Source of the DNA: Marispirochaeta sp963667435
Lineage (GTDB): Bacteria > Spirochaetota > Spirochaetia > JC444 > Marispirochaetaceae
Assembly (NCBI GenBank): GCA_963667435.1
Contig: OY763414.1
Location: forward strand, 1,612,001 to 1,676,000
Reading direction: 5' to 3'
Length of the DNA: 64,000 bases
In this document: positions 1-8,063 of the stretch, one piece after another
Position numbering within the stretch: the stretch's first letter is position 1
Layout: each line of letters begins with the position of its first letter
Position numbers and translations under genes: made by a program
The notes under the pieces: generated by a model
Database searches by the model: none
Told to the model about the DNA's origin: nothing
Seen by the model: only the letters and a program-made list of their open reading frames with translations

Positions 1-108
1 CAGATAGGCGATGATAAGCATCCCCCATCTTCCAAAAATATGGTCAAAAGCAGCCCGGGAAGGACAGTGGGCGGCAAAAACATTGTATTCCAAGTCTTTA
101 TATTTCAT
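1..108 (-). CDS. HxlR-family transcriptional regulator, N-terminal fragment (runs off the window)
   Basis: The first 36 codons are visible; the rest lies beyond base 1. The start ATG at 108 follows an AAGGAAAG ribosome binding site. The residues show the HxlR signature: a Cys-Pro-Ser-Arg segment at about 15-18, then a stretch ending Gly-Arg-Trp-Gly-Met-Leu-Ile, as expected for the start of a winged-helix HxlR protein. In YodB, HypR and QorR the equivalent N-terminal cysteine senses quinones, diamide or hypochlorite; that is family knowledge. The gene is divergent from a quinone oxidoreductase, with a long inverted repeat between them, so it is most likely the autoregulated repressor of that gene. 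Confidence 0.85.
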   Translation of the reverse strand, partial: MKYKDLEYNVFAAHCPSRAAFDHIFGRWGMLIIAYL

Positions 109-145
109 TTTCTTTCCTTTTTCAGGTTATCACAGAAAAAAAAGC

Positions 146-186
146 TTGTCACTTACCAAAATATAGCACTATATTTTCGTTAGTGA
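146..186. promoter_or_regulatory. Operator/promoter between HxlR regulator and quinone oxidoreductase
   Basis: An imperfect palindrome is centred between bases 167 and 168. Its core AAAATATAG (158-166) and CTATATTTT (169-177) pair perfectly, and outer arms at 149-153 and 182-186 also pair. A rightward promoter lies inside it: TTGTCA at 146-151, 18 bp spacer, TATATT at 170-175, giving a leader of about 28 nt. By symmetry a leftward -10 is also present. A repressor bound here would cover both promoters. A second repeat, GTTATCAC at 126-133 against GTGATAAC at 183-190, brackets it. Confidence 0.7.
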
Positions 187-209
187 TAACGATTTGTAAG
201 GAGACATAT

Positions 210-1061
210 ATGAAATATGCAGTAACTGGTTCTACAGGCGGTTTTGGTTCTTCAGCAATCAAACATCTTTTAAATAGTAAAATCCCGGCAGATTCTATTG
301 TGGCTGTTGCCAGAAATGAAGCTAAAGCGTCCACTCTGAAAGATCAGAGTGTGGATGTGCGCATAGCCGACTATGAAAATTCCGAGTCACTAACAAAGGC
401 GTTAGAAGGAGTTCAAAAGGTTCTTCTCGTATCCAGCTCGGAAGTGGGTAAACGTTTTAACCAGCATAAAAATGTTATTGATGCGGCAAAAGCGTCTGGC
501 GTGAAACAGATTATTTATACCAGCATAACCCGTGCAGATACTTCGGCCAATATTCTGGCCCCCGAACACAAACAGACTGAAGCCTATCTGAATAGTTCAG
601 GAATAGAATTTGTGATTCTGAGGAATAACTGGTACACCGAAAACTATCTTCCCGATGTTCAGTATGGCGGTCAGTCAGGCGTAATAGCCACAGCAACCGG
701 CGAAGGCCGAGTCGCCTCTGCCGGCCGGAATGAATACGCAGAAGCGGCAGCAGCTGTTCTGACAGGAGATGGACACAGCGGTAAGACCTATGAACTTGCT
801 GGACCTTTGTGGAACTTCCATGAACTAGCCCTAGCGGCATCGGCTGTTCTGGGTAAGCCGGTTTCACATCGGCTTATTACCGTAGAAGAGAGAAAAGCCA
901 ACCTTGTGGCAGCCGGGATGGATGAGGGAACCGCCGGTTTTTATGCTGCATTGGATCAGTCCATCGCCGAAGGTACCCTGGATATTGAAAGCCAGGATAT
1001 GGCAAATCTTCTGGGAAGGAAACCGGCTTCGCTGGAGGAAACTTTAAAGAAACTGATTTGA
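210..1061 (+). CDS. NmrA/QorB-type NAD(P)H:quinone oxidoreductase (atypical SDR)
   Basis: 284 residues. A Rossmann fold starts at the N-terminus with a Gly-rich loop (residues about 7-13, TGSTGGFG). The body resembles the NmrA/YtfG (QorB) group of atypical short-chain dehydrogenases, which bind NADPH and reduce quinones. The ATG at 210 is chosen over an upstream in-frame codon because AAGGAGA sits 6-12 bases before it. It lies opposite an HxlR regulator, the same pairing as ytfG/ytfH in E. coli, which suggests induction by quinones or electrophiles. A strong terminator follows. The exact substrate cannot be read from sequence. Confidence 0.85.
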   Translation: MKYAVTGSTGGFGSSAIKHLLNSKIPADSIVAVARNEAKASTLKDQSVDVRIADYENSESLTKALEGVQKVLLVSSSEVGKRFNQHKNVIDAAKASGVKQIIYTSITRADTSANILAPEHKQTEAYLNSSGIEFVILRNNWYTENYLPDVQYGGQSGVIATATGEGRVASAGRNEYAEAAAAVLTGDGHSGKTYELAGPLWNFHELALAASAVLGKPVSHRLITVEERKANLVAAGMDEGTAGFYAALDQSIAEGTLDIESQDMANLLGRKPASLEETLKKLI

Positions 1062-1083
1062 GTTTATGTATTTTCTTCAGAGA

Positions 1084-1107
1084 GGCAGCCTGATGGCTGC
1101 CTTTTTT
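1084..1107 (+). terminator. Rho-independent terminator after quinone oxidoreductase
   Basis: Seven-base stem GGCAGCC/GGCTGCC with a TGAT loop, followed by six T. It lies 23 bases after the stop codon. Confidence 0.9.
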
Positions 1108-1428
1108 GGGGGTAATTTTCAGAACAATCCAAAGAGATTAATCTTTAAATCAGATATCCTGAAGATGGGTATGCTTAAAATCATCCTCATACTTATATCC
1201 ATAACCGAAAGCGTGATCCATACCGATGTGGCTCGCCCAGATTATTCCTGCTGCACATATTTTATATGTTTGGGAATTAACACAACAAGACTGGAGATTC
1301 ACCTTTCAAAAGCAATTCCTGGATAAATTATACTATATGGAATCTGCAAGTTCTTATCAGTGTTCTTTTTATACCCTTCATGATATGTTCATGGAACGTT
1401 CTAATAAAATAACCGGAGATATGAACAA
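1108..1428. other. Intergenic region without recognised gene
   Basis: About 320 bases between the terminator and the next gene. Reading frames here are short, lack family resemblance and overlap one another on the same strand, so none is called. A TATACT near 1329 could be a -10 element for the downstream gene but no good -35 goes with it. The gene start is preceded by GGAG about 11 bases upstream. Confidence 0.5.
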
Positions 1429-2244
1429 ATGATAAAATTCAGCACGACTGTAACATGTCAGTATGACACCGCTTTCTCGCCGTTCAAGGCGTCAGAATAC
1501 AGTCAGTCGCTGGAATGGGTAAAAACAAGCGGTTTTGACTCTGCAGAAATCTGCATTTCCAATTACACAGACATTGACCTTCAGGCAATGAGAAAGGAGC
1601 TCGACCAGCTTGGGATCGGGTGTTCCACCATCTCCACCGGGCAGAGCCGTACTCTGGAGGATATCTCGCTTATTCATGAACACCCTGCCCAGAGAAAAAA
1701 GGCTCAAGCTCGGATAAATGAGCACATCGATGCAGCTGTAATCCTCGGCAGCAAGGTTACCATAGGCCTGCTGCGGGGGCTCGGGAGTATGGCAAAGGCT
1801 GCGGAAGAGATGAAGCTCCTTACAGAAAGCCTTGCTCCCTGCCTTGAGTATGCGGAAAAAAACAATATCGTCCTGTTAATGGAAGCCATAAACCGCTACG
1901 AAACAGCCCACCTGAACAGCGCAGAGGATACCGTGAAATTTCTCGAAACCATGGGAGGATCATCCTCTCTGGGAATCCTCTGGGATGTATTTCATGCCAA
2001 TATTGAAGATCCCGGGTTTGAGGAAGCGGTAAAGGTTATGGGAACTAAGCTCCGGCATGTGCACATGGCGGATTCAAACCGATGGTTCCCCGGATACGGT
2101 CATCTTGATTTTGAAGGACTGTACAATATTCTTTCAGCTTCAGGATACGATGATTATATGTCCTTTGAATGCCTGAATCTGCCTTCTACGGAAGTGGTGC
2201 TTGAAAAGTCGGGTGAATTTATCAGTAAGCTGAAAAGCAGATAA
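1429..2244 (+). CDS. Sugar phosphate isomerase/epimerase family protein (TIM barrel)
   Basis: 271 residues, close to the usual 260-300 of the AP-endonuclease-2-like xylose isomerase TIM barrels. Family features seen: an LMEAINRYE strand-end with the catalytic-type Glu near residue 150, an ILWDVFHANIE segment (Asp and His metal ligands) near 185, and an RHVHMADSNR segment near 212. These fit ketose 3-epimerases or related inositol-catabolism enzymes. The substrate is not assignable. The ATG at 1429 directly follows an out-of-frame ATG-stop, and GGAG lies upstream. It ends back to back with PPK2 on the other strand, with adjoining stop codons. Confidence 0.8.
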   Translation: MIKFSTTVTCQYDTAFSPFKASEYSQSLEWVKTSGFDSAEICISNYTDIDLQAMRKELDQLGIGCSTISTGQSRTLEDISLIHEHPAQRKKAQARINEHIDAAVILGSKVTIGLLRGLGSMAKAAEEMKLLTESLAPCLEYAEKNNIVLLMEAINRYETAHLNSAEDTVKFLETMGGSSSLGILWDVFHANIEDPGFEEAVKVMGTKLRHVHMADSNRWFPGYGHLDFEGLYNILSASGYDDYMSFECLNLPSTEVVLEKSGEFISKLKSR

Positions 2245-3042
2245 TCACGGATAACTCTCGGGAATCCACCGCTGGGAATCGATGGGCGGCCGGGTGTAGT
2301 TTTCTGCATCCTGCCGCGGCGGCAGTGCAATGGGCTCCGGGGTAAGATCTTTATACTCAAACTGTGATAAAAGATGCCGGATACAGTTGAGCCGGGCATG
2401 TTTTTTGATATCCGCATTGACCACCCACCAGGGAGCCTGCTCAGTGTCGGTATACATGATCATAGCATCCTTGGCTTTAGAATACTCCACCCATTTTGAT
2501 CGTGATTCAAGGTCCATGGGGCTCAGCTTCCAGCGTTTGGAAGGATCATCAATTCTGTCCCGAAACCGCTTCTCCTGCTCATCATCACTGACGGAAAACC
2601 AGTATTTAATCAGTTTTATACCCGAACGAACCAGCATACTTTCAAACTCCGGACAGCTGTGAAGGAACTCCCGGTACTCCGCATCGGTACAGAATCCCAT
2701 GACATGCTCAACTCCGGCCCGGTTGTACCAGCTGCGGTCAAACAGCACCATTTCGCCGGCAGCTGGAAGATGGGCAGTGTAGCGCTGAAAATACCACTGG
2801 GTTTTCTCTTTTTCCGTAGGTGTTCCCAGAGCAGCGATCCGGCAGTACCTGGGGTTAAGACTCTCGGTGATGCGTTTTATGGCACCGCCCTTTCCTGCTG
2901 CATCCCGGCCCTCGAAGATAACCACAACTTTGAGCCCTTCATGCTTAATCCATTCCTGCAGCTTCACCAGTTCTGTCTGCAGCCGGCTCAGTTCCTTTTC
3001 GTAGTCAGCATTACTGATCTTTTCCGCTTTGTTTTTGCTCAT
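2245..3042 (-). CDS. ppk2: Polyphosphate kinase 2 (PPK2) family protein
   Basis: 265 residues, typical for single-domain PPK2. A Walker A-like FEGRDAAGKGG motif (around residues 43-53), a Walker B-like LFDRSWYNRAGVE segment (about 103-115) and a lid region with several Arg follow in order. PPK2 enzymes transfer phosphate between polyphosphate and nucleoside mono- or diphosphates; which nucleotide is preferred cannot be told. An in-frame codon 39 bases upstream is open, but ATG 3042 is chosen because a perfect promoter (TTGACT, 17 bp, TATAAT) puts +1 exactly on it. There is no SD, so the mRNA is probably leaderless. Confidence 0.9.
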   Translation of the reverse strand: MSKNKAEKISNADYEKELSRLQTELVKLQEWIKHEGLKVVVIFEGRDAAGKGGAIKRITESLNPRYCRIAALGTPTEKEKTQWYFQRYTAHLPAAGEMVLFDRSWYNRAGVEHVMGFCTDAEYREFLHSCPEFESMLVRSGIKLIKYWFSVSDDEQEKRFRDRIDDPSKRWKLSPMDLESRSKWVEYSKAKDAMIMYTDTEQAPWWVVNADIKKHARLNCIRHLLSQFEYKDLTPEPIALPPRQDAENYTRPPIDSQRWIPESYP

Positions 3043-3048
3043 TTTTAA

Positions 3049-3077
3049 ATTATAGATTCCGGTATGCCCGGAGTCAA
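3049..3077 (-). promoter_or_regulatory. Promoter of PPK2 gene, leaderless geometry
   Basis: On the minus strand, TTGACT (3077-3072), a 17 bp spacer and TATAAT (3054-3049). Counting seven bases from the end of the -10 places +1 at 3042, the A of the start ATG. Confidence 0.75.
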
Positions 3078-3179
3078 ACAAACATGATCAACAGTCAATC
3101 ACTGCTTTCAGATATATTTGTTAAACGCCGCCCACGCCTGGCACTACTCATCTTTTTGCTTCAAAAAAGAACTGTGTTG

Positions 3180-5039
3180 TTATTTTCCCCCATATGATTC
3201 AATACGGAAAGACCTCTCATTAGGAGTCAGTTCAAACCTCAATTCAGATAAAAAACCATCCTCCGTCTGCTGCTGAGAAAAAGCCCCTTCCAACTGCTCA
3301 GCCAATATCGATACCAGCATAAGACCAAATCCTTTCTGATCCGCATTAGTCTTCGACAGAACAGAAGTGTTCAGCCCATTTCCAGAATCAAGAACTTTCA
3401 GCACCGCTACCTCTGCCGTCTTTTTAACAGAAACCGAAAGACTGCCTCTGGAATTATGCGGGAAAGCATATTTCATGGAGTTGGTTACCAGTTCATTGAC
3501 AATAAGCCCGAGAGCAAAGAGATCTTTTATATTCATGTCAAAATCATCAAGGTCTATGCTTATTTCAAGGGTATTGCTTCTGGGAAACATGTCGAAAAGT
3601 GCTTTTAAGAGATCTCCCACGTACAAGCTGGCTGAAAGAAAAGTATAGCTCTCTGCCACAAACAGCTTGTCATAAATAACACGCATACTGTGTACCCTAC
3701 TGATTGCATCCTGCAGTATCCCCACTGCCGGGCCGTCTTCAATACTTTCGGCCTGCAGTTTGAGCAGATTACCAATTGAGTCAATGTTATTTTTAATTCT
3801 GTGATTAACCTCTTTCAGCAGAAGCTCTTTTTCGACAGCCTGTTCTCTTGCCTGTTCCTCCGACTGTTTCACCAGGGTAATATCATGAAGGAACCAGACT
3901 CTTCCAAGATAATCCCCGCGATCATCAACAATTGGAGTTGAAAACTGGTCGTAACAGCTGCTGTTCTTAAGCAGTATTTGATTCCGTTCAGACTCTTCCG
4001 GATGGTTGTAGAGATAGTTAATTTTAACTTTAAACGCCTCAGCTTCTGTGACTCTGGTTGCTGCATGTGCAAGCAAAAGGAAATCATCTTTCTGCTCAAT
4101 CAACTGGTCAGGTACATCAAATATCTCACAGAATTTTTTATTATAGGAGAGTATCTGCCTGTTACTGTCTACAACAAGGATTCCGTCCAGCGATGCGTTG
4201 TGCTCTGCCTCCAGAATGGCATGTATAAATCTGTTATCGTCTTCCACCTTCACTTTATCAGTGATATCCATGAAATACCCATACAGCTGCTTCGGTTTCT
4301 CTTGTTCAAAGACCGCTCTGGTTACCGACCAGATCCATTTCTTCTCACCCGTTCGAGATGTAAAAGGAAGTTCAAGACTGTATGGAATACCATCATGTAC
4401 CAGCTTGCCATACGCTTCACCGATCTTCTTCCGTGCCTCACCATCGAAGCAGCTTAATCCCGCCTCTACCTTTTCTTCCAGGGTGTGGAAATCTTCTTTG
4501 TTGAATCCATGGATTTCATATAACTCATCCGTCCAATCCACCGTGCCGTTTTCAACATCCTGTATCCAGCCTCCGATTTTAGCCAGGTGCTGGGTTAAAC
4601 TCAAAAGTGCTTCACTTTTTTGTAGTGAAGCTTCTTTTTCCTTTTCTGCTGTTTTTGATTCAAAGAGCTTGAATGCCATTTTAATGGAAGTGTCCAGAAC
4701 GACAATCCCGGAATTCTTTACAACATAACCGTATGAGGAGATGTTTTCCGTCTTTTCAACAATTTCTTTTTCAATATGGGACGAGAGGAAGACAATGGGA
4801 ACATCTTTATTTAGAAGGATCTGTTCAGCAGTTTCAGTCCCATCGATTCCGGCCCCAAGATTAATATCCATGAGAATCAGGTCTATTGCCGTATTCTCAT
4901 CCAGAATTGCTTTTACCGCAGCTTCACCTGAATACACCAGGATAACAGTGTACCCGCAAGCTTCCAGCTGACGCTTTTCGGCCAGTCCGATAAGAGCTTC
5001 ATCTTCTACAAGAAGTATAACTTTCCCGCTTACGTCCAC
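3180..5039 (-). CDS. Receiver-PAS-PAS-histidine kinase (HisKA_2/HWE type)
   Basis: 619 residues. Order: receiver domain (about 5-120; LILMDIN with phospho-acceptor Asp58), PAS (about 150-265), PAS (about 270-390), then a HisKA_2 dimerisation domain with the EVNHRIKNN box (His413) and a HATPase domain to the end. This arrangement suggests a soluble kinase that is itself a phosphorelay target; no membrane segment is seen. No output partner is adjacent. The start is GTG at 5039: upstream in frame there is a stop and no ATG, GTG or TTG. No SD is present, but a promoter places +1 on the GTG. The gene probably forms its own transcription unit. Confidence 0.85.
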   Translation of the reverse strand: MDVSGKVILLVEDEALIGLAEKRQLEACGYTVILVYSGEAAVKAILDENTAIDLILMDINLGAGIDGTETAEQILLNKDVPIVFLSSHIEKEIVEKTENISSYGYVVKNSGIVVLDTSIKMAFKLFESKTAEKEKEASLQKSEALLSLTQHLAKIGGWIQDVENGTVDWTDELYEIHGFNKEDFHTLEEKVEAGLSCFDGEARKKIGEAYGKLVHDGIPYSLELPFTSRTGEKKWIWSVTRAVFEQEKPKQLYGYFMDITDKVKVEDDNRFIHAILEAEHNASLDGILVVDSNRQILSYNKKFCEIFDVPDQLIEQKDDFLLLAHAATRVTEAEAFKVKINYLYNHPEESERNQILLKNSSCYDQFSTPIVDDRGDYLGRVWFLHDITLVKQSEEQAREQAVEKELLLKEVNHRIKNNIDSIGNLLKLQAESIEDGPAVGILQDAISRVHSMRVIYDKLFVAESYTFLSASLYVGDLLKALFDMFPRSNTLEISIDLDDFDMNIKDLFALGLIVNELVTNSMKYAFPHNSRGSLSVSVKKTAEVAVLKVLDSGNGLNTSVLSKTNADQKGFGLMLVSILAEQLEGAFSQQQTEDGFLSELRFELTPNERSFRIESYGGK

Positions 5040-5045
5040 AAATAT

Positions 5046-5074
5046 ATCGTAACTGCTTTTTACAGCCTTTGCAA
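5046..5074 (-). promoter_or_regulatory. Promoter of receiver-kinase gene, leaderless geometry
   Basis: Minus strand TTGCAA (5074-5069), 17 bp, TACGAT (5051-5046). Predicted +1 is 5039, the G of the GTG start. Both hexamers match consensus at four of six positions. Confidence 0.5.
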
Positions 5075-5108
5075 AACTTTGTAACTAATTAGTTGTATGC
5101 GTTTTATT

Positions 5109-5441
5109 CTACACTGCAGCATGGAACCAGAAAACTTCCACTGGTTTCGAATCCGGGTTCTTCCGTATCACATGAGGAACTCCGGCAGGAGCTATAAACG
5201 AAATTCCCGGTTGAACCGGAAATTCCTGATCGCCGACTTTTGCCCATCCAGTTCCTCCCACAACATAGAAGCCTTCCTGATCATCATGAATCCCTGGAGC
5301 ACCATATTCTGTTAGGATATAATGACTTACACCAGTGCAGCATCCTGCTACACACCCGTTTTCGGCAGTAAGCAGGGGATACGCGTCATGCCCATTCCCA
5401 GATGTTTTTTGTACTTCTCTGATATTTTTCCAGTATCCCAT
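5109..5441 (-). CDS. Small single-domain cupin protein
   Basis: 110 residues. A conserved cupin barrel runs over about residues 40-105: GIHDDQEGFYVVGGTGW resembles cupin motif 1 and PAGVPHVI resembles motif 2, each contributing a metal-type His or Glu. Function is not assignable; such proteins bind small ligands, catalyse simple isomerisations or regulate. Residues 20-40 carry three Cys. The start has GGAGG six to ten bases upstream, and the ATG overlaps the stop of a 41-codon reading frame (TAATG). Confidence 0.75.
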   Translation of the reverse strand: MGYWKNIREVQKTSGNGHDAYPLLTAENGCVAGCCTGVSHYILTEYGAPGIHDDQEGFYVVGGTGWAKVGDQEFPVQPGISFIAPAGVPHVIRKNPDSKPVEVFWFHAAV

Positions 5442-5566
5442 TATTTTCCTCCTGAATCTTTCTCTTCAGGTTTCCATGCTGAAAGGGTTGTTCTTTTATG
5501 CACATTTCCCCGTAACTTGCGGTCAGCATGTTCTACCTTAACAATCTCTGCGGCATTAAGACCCAT
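5441..5566 (-). CDS. Possible 41-residue peptide coupled to the cupin gene
   Basis: A reading frame starts with ATG at 5566 and ends in a TAATG overlap with the cupin start. The peptide is basic (several His, Arg and Lys between residues 13 and 26) and matches nothing recognised. AGGG lies about 11 bases before the ATG. It fills most of the 180-base gap between the SDR and cupin genes. Support is only the overlap architecture and the open frame; it may be untranslated leader. Confidence 0.3.
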   Translation of the reverse strand: MGLNAAEIVKVEHADRKLRGNVHKRTTLSAWKPEEKDSGGK

Positions 5567-5622
5567 GACAATTATACCCTGATCTATTGTTGTCAGATAG
5601 CTTTTTACTATTCTACCCCGGT

Positions 5623-6423
5623 CTACTCCACCCTGTTCATCATCTTGCCCTTCATGGTGCGGTAGATGATTTTACGGGGAGTTAGCTTGTGAATCATGTA
5701 GATAAACTTATAGAAAAGTCCAGGCACAAGAATTACGGGATGATTCCGCTTTTTTAGGGATTTTACCGAATCAGCAACTATTCTCTCCGGCTCCATCCAG
5801 CGGAAGACACCGCTGTTTTTCTTATTAAATCCTTTCCCCAGGCCCAGCTGTTCATGAAACCCGGTGCGGATAAAACCCGGGCAGAGCGCCTGTACCCTGA
5901 TGCCGGTATCCACTAATTCCTGCTGCAGGGCCTCCGACCAGCGCACAAGAAAAGCCTTGGTGCCGCTGTACATTGAATCCAGGGGAGCAGGAAAAAACCC
6001 GGCGATGGAAGCTACATTAATAATTTTGCCTGAATTCCGCTTCTTCATTCCCGGAAGTACCGCATGAGCCAGCCTCGTTGCCGCCAGGATATGAACCGAA
6101 AGCATGGCATACTGATTCCTGTACTCATCAGCGGAAAAAGGCTTCGGGCTGCCGAAACCGGCGTTGTTCACCAGAACCGAAACGTCCGGCATTTCAACAA
6201 GCTCCTCTGCGAGCTTTTCGGTCTCTTCCCAGGAAGAAAGATCCACTTTGCGTATTTCCACCAAACAGCCGAAACGAGATGACAGTTCTTTCTGTATCTG
6301 CTGAAGGATCTCTTCACGACGGGCGGTAAGGATGAGGTTATAGCCATTTTCTGCATAATATCCGGCATAAGCACGGCCGATTCCGGAGCTTGCACCGGTA
6401 ATAACTGCGGTTAGGTTTTTCAT
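5623..6423 (-). CDS. Short-chain dehydrogenase/reductase (classical SDR)
   Basis: 266 residues. It has the TGASSGIGRAYA cofactor loop at about residues 8-19, an NNAGFG motif near 90, a catalytic Ser near 140 and a YSGTK catalytic Tyr-x-x-x-Lys near 155. Residues downstream (CPGFIRTGF) fit classical SDRs of the DltE/YqjQ-like type. The basic C-terminal tail (about 235-266) is hydrophobic then Lys/Arg rich, so membrane association is possible. Substrate unknown. A perfect TATAAT on the minus strand (6435-6430) puts +1 at the ATG, with no SD. The cupin gene lies downstream on the same strand. Confidence 0.85.
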   Translation of the reverse strand: MKNLTAVITGASSGIGRAYAGYYAENGYNLILTARREEILQQIQKELSSRFGCLVEIRKVDLSSWEETEKLAEELVEMPDVSVLVNNAGFGSPKPFSADEYRNQYAMLSVHILAATRLAHAVLPGMKKRNSGKIINVASIAGFFPAPLDSMYSGTKAFLVRWSEALQQELVDTGIRVQALCPGFIRTGFHEQLGLGKGFNKKNSGVFRWMEPERIVADSVKSLKKRNHPVILVPGLFYKFIYMIHKLTPRKIIYRTMKGKMMNRVE

Positions 6424-6429
6424 GATTTT

Positions 6430-6435
6430 ATTATA
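6430..6435 (-). promoter_or_regulatory. -10 element of SDR gene, leaderless geometry
   Basis: Perfect TATAAT on the minus strand whose spacing puts +1 at 6423, the A of the ATG. The matching -35 region is poor. Confidence 0.5.
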
Positions 6436-6484
6436 CCGGGAAATACGCCCTGCTGCATCTGAAGACTGAAAAGATTAAGACCCC

Positions 6485-6513
6485 AAAAAAACCGGGACCA
6501 ATGCAGGCCCCGG
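6485..6513 (-). terminator. Terminator of the ankyrin lipoprotein operon
   Basis: On the minus strand CCGGGGCC pairs with GGTCCCGG (eight pairs, one G-U) over a six-base loop, followed by seven T. It starts 24 bases after the stop at 6537. Confidence 0.85.
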
Positions 6514-6536
6514 CAAACACGAAAAAGAAACAGCAA

Positions 6537-8045
6537 CTATAAAGCAGATGCCGATTTTGCACCGGCAGCAATAATCAGGTTTCGCATTTCGTCATAACGG
6601 GAGCTGGAAGGAAGGGTATCCAGGGGGGTCTTTCCGCTCTCATCCACATGATTCAAATCAACCCCATGGTCGATACAGAACCGGACAACCTCCATCCGTT
6701 TATTTCTTACAGCAAAATGCAGCAAGGTTTTTCCCCAGGCATAGACCCGGCCGAGGTCGGCTCCATGCTCAGCAAGATATAAAATCTTGTCGTCTTCGGG
6801 GTGCTGCTGAAGTGTGCTCAAAAGAATATTGCTGTCCGAAATATCTGCGCCCTTATCTATAAGATAGCGGGCAACCTCAAAGTTATAGCACAGGTTATTC
6901 AGGTCAAAAGCATTAACAGAGCATCCTTTTGCAAGAAGCAGATCAATCAGCTTCAGCAGATCATCCGTGGGCATAACGGAACTGATCTTATATGCAATCT
7001 TCGCAGGATCGGCTCCGTACTTCAGCAGAACTTCGGCACAATCGCTGACGCCGTTGGCACTGTAATCACCATCAGCCATAACTGCACCGCTTTTCAGCAG
7101 AGCCTCCACTGTTGCAGGCTTACGTAGTTCAATAGCCCTCCGCAGGGGTGATATTCCCTGACTGTCAGTAATATTGATATCGGCACCGTTTTTAATCAGC
7201 AGTTCCGCGAGCTTAACGGGGCTGCCCATTTTGTCGCCCTGATCTTTACCGTCGGCCTCCATCAGCATTCTGATGGGAGACATACCCTTACTGTCGGTGC
7301 TGTTTACCGCAAGCCCGGCATCAAGAAGAGACTGTACCATCTCCAGACGATTATCAAACACCGCAGTGGATGGATACTCATCACAGGCCATATGTAGTAG
7401 CGGCTCACCCCGACGGTCGAAAAGCCCGGTGGGATTCACCCCCTTATCCAGTATCCAGGAAACTATATTTCCCGCCTTGGCATGAACTGCTTCGGTAAGC
7501 AGCCTGCCGTCCACCGGCATATAAGCAGTAAACTCATCCATGGCTGCAGCATTATCTGCCTTCAGAACTTCATAATACCGGCTGATCTTGTCTCCAACGA
7601 CATTATTCGCAAATTCCCACCGGGGAGTTCCTGCAAGCTCACCGTTCATGGCCCGGGGAAAACTGTTTCCCCGTTCATCCCTCTGCAGAATCCATGCCTT
7701 TTTCTCAATAAGAAGCTCTGTAACCGGATTGCCGGCACCGACAATGGGAAAGTTTTTTTCCGCCAGGTGCAGCAGAAGTACATCATCCGCAACAAGGGTG
7801 CGGACGTCGTCCACTTTGCCAAGCAGATCATTCAGGGCATCGTAATCACCGGCGGTAACGGCTTCAACGATAGTCTCCTGGTTAACTTCCTTGCCGGAGA
7901 GAGAGAAAACAACCTTTCTTTCAACGGTTTTAACCTTAGTATCCACCGCCTTGTTCAGGTTATCTTTCAAAGAAAGATTAGCAGGAATACTGGAACAGGC
8001 AGTAAAAACAGAAACAGCCATAAGAACTGTAATTATTCGTTTCAT
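6537..8045 (-). CDS. Ankyrin-repeat lipoprotein
   Basis: 502 residues. An N-terminal signal peptide ends in a lipobox-like Phe-Thr-Ala-Cys near residue 16, so the protein is probably lipidated and exported. Ankyrin-like repeats follow across about residues 130-495, with recurring GxxPLHxA-type and LLxxGADxN-type elements. Such repeats bind protein partners; no enzymatic domain is seen. The ATG at 8045 is preferred to a GTG twelve bases earlier because AAGGTGA lies eight bases before it. It is the second gene of a two-gene unit with the upstream exported protein (18-base gap) and ends at a strong terminator. Confidence 0.8.
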   Translation of the reverse strand: MKRIITVLMAVSVFTACSSIPANLSLKDNLNKAVDTKVKTVERKVVFSLSGKEVNQETIVEAVTAGDYDALNDLLGKVDDVRTLVADDVLLLHLAEKNFPIVGAGNPVTELLIEKKAWILQRDERGNSFPRAMNGELAGTPRWEFANNVVGDKISRYYEVLKADNAAAMDEFTAYMPVDGRLLTEAVHAKAGNIVSWILDKGVNPTGLFDRRGEPLLHMACDEYPSTAVFDNRLEMVQSLLDAGLAVNSTDSKGMSPIRMLMEADGKDQGDKMGSPVKLAELLIKNGADINITDSQGISPLRRAIELRKPATVEALLKSGAVMADGDYSANGVSDCAEVLLKYGADPAKIAYKISSVMPTDDLLKLIDLLLAKGCSVNAFDLNNLCYNFEVARYLIDKGADISDSNILLSTLQQHPEDDKILYLAEHGADLGRVYAWGKTLLHFAVRNKRMEVVRFCIDHGVDLNHVDESGKTPLDTLPSSSRYDEMRNLIIAAGAKSASAL

Positions 8046-8063
8046 TACTTTGATCACCTTATG

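Noticed and set aside
1226..1432. 68-codon frame in the gap before the epimerase
   Set aside because: No SD, no family resemblance, and it runs into the epimerase start.
3148..3172. TGGCAC followed by TTGC, resembling sigma-54 elements
   Set aside because: The GG and GC are too far apart (about 16 bases between them instead of ten).
3160..3180. CTTTTT/AAAAAAG hairpin below the receiver-kinase gene
   Set aside because: The stem is almost entirely A-T pairs and too unstable to support as a terminator.
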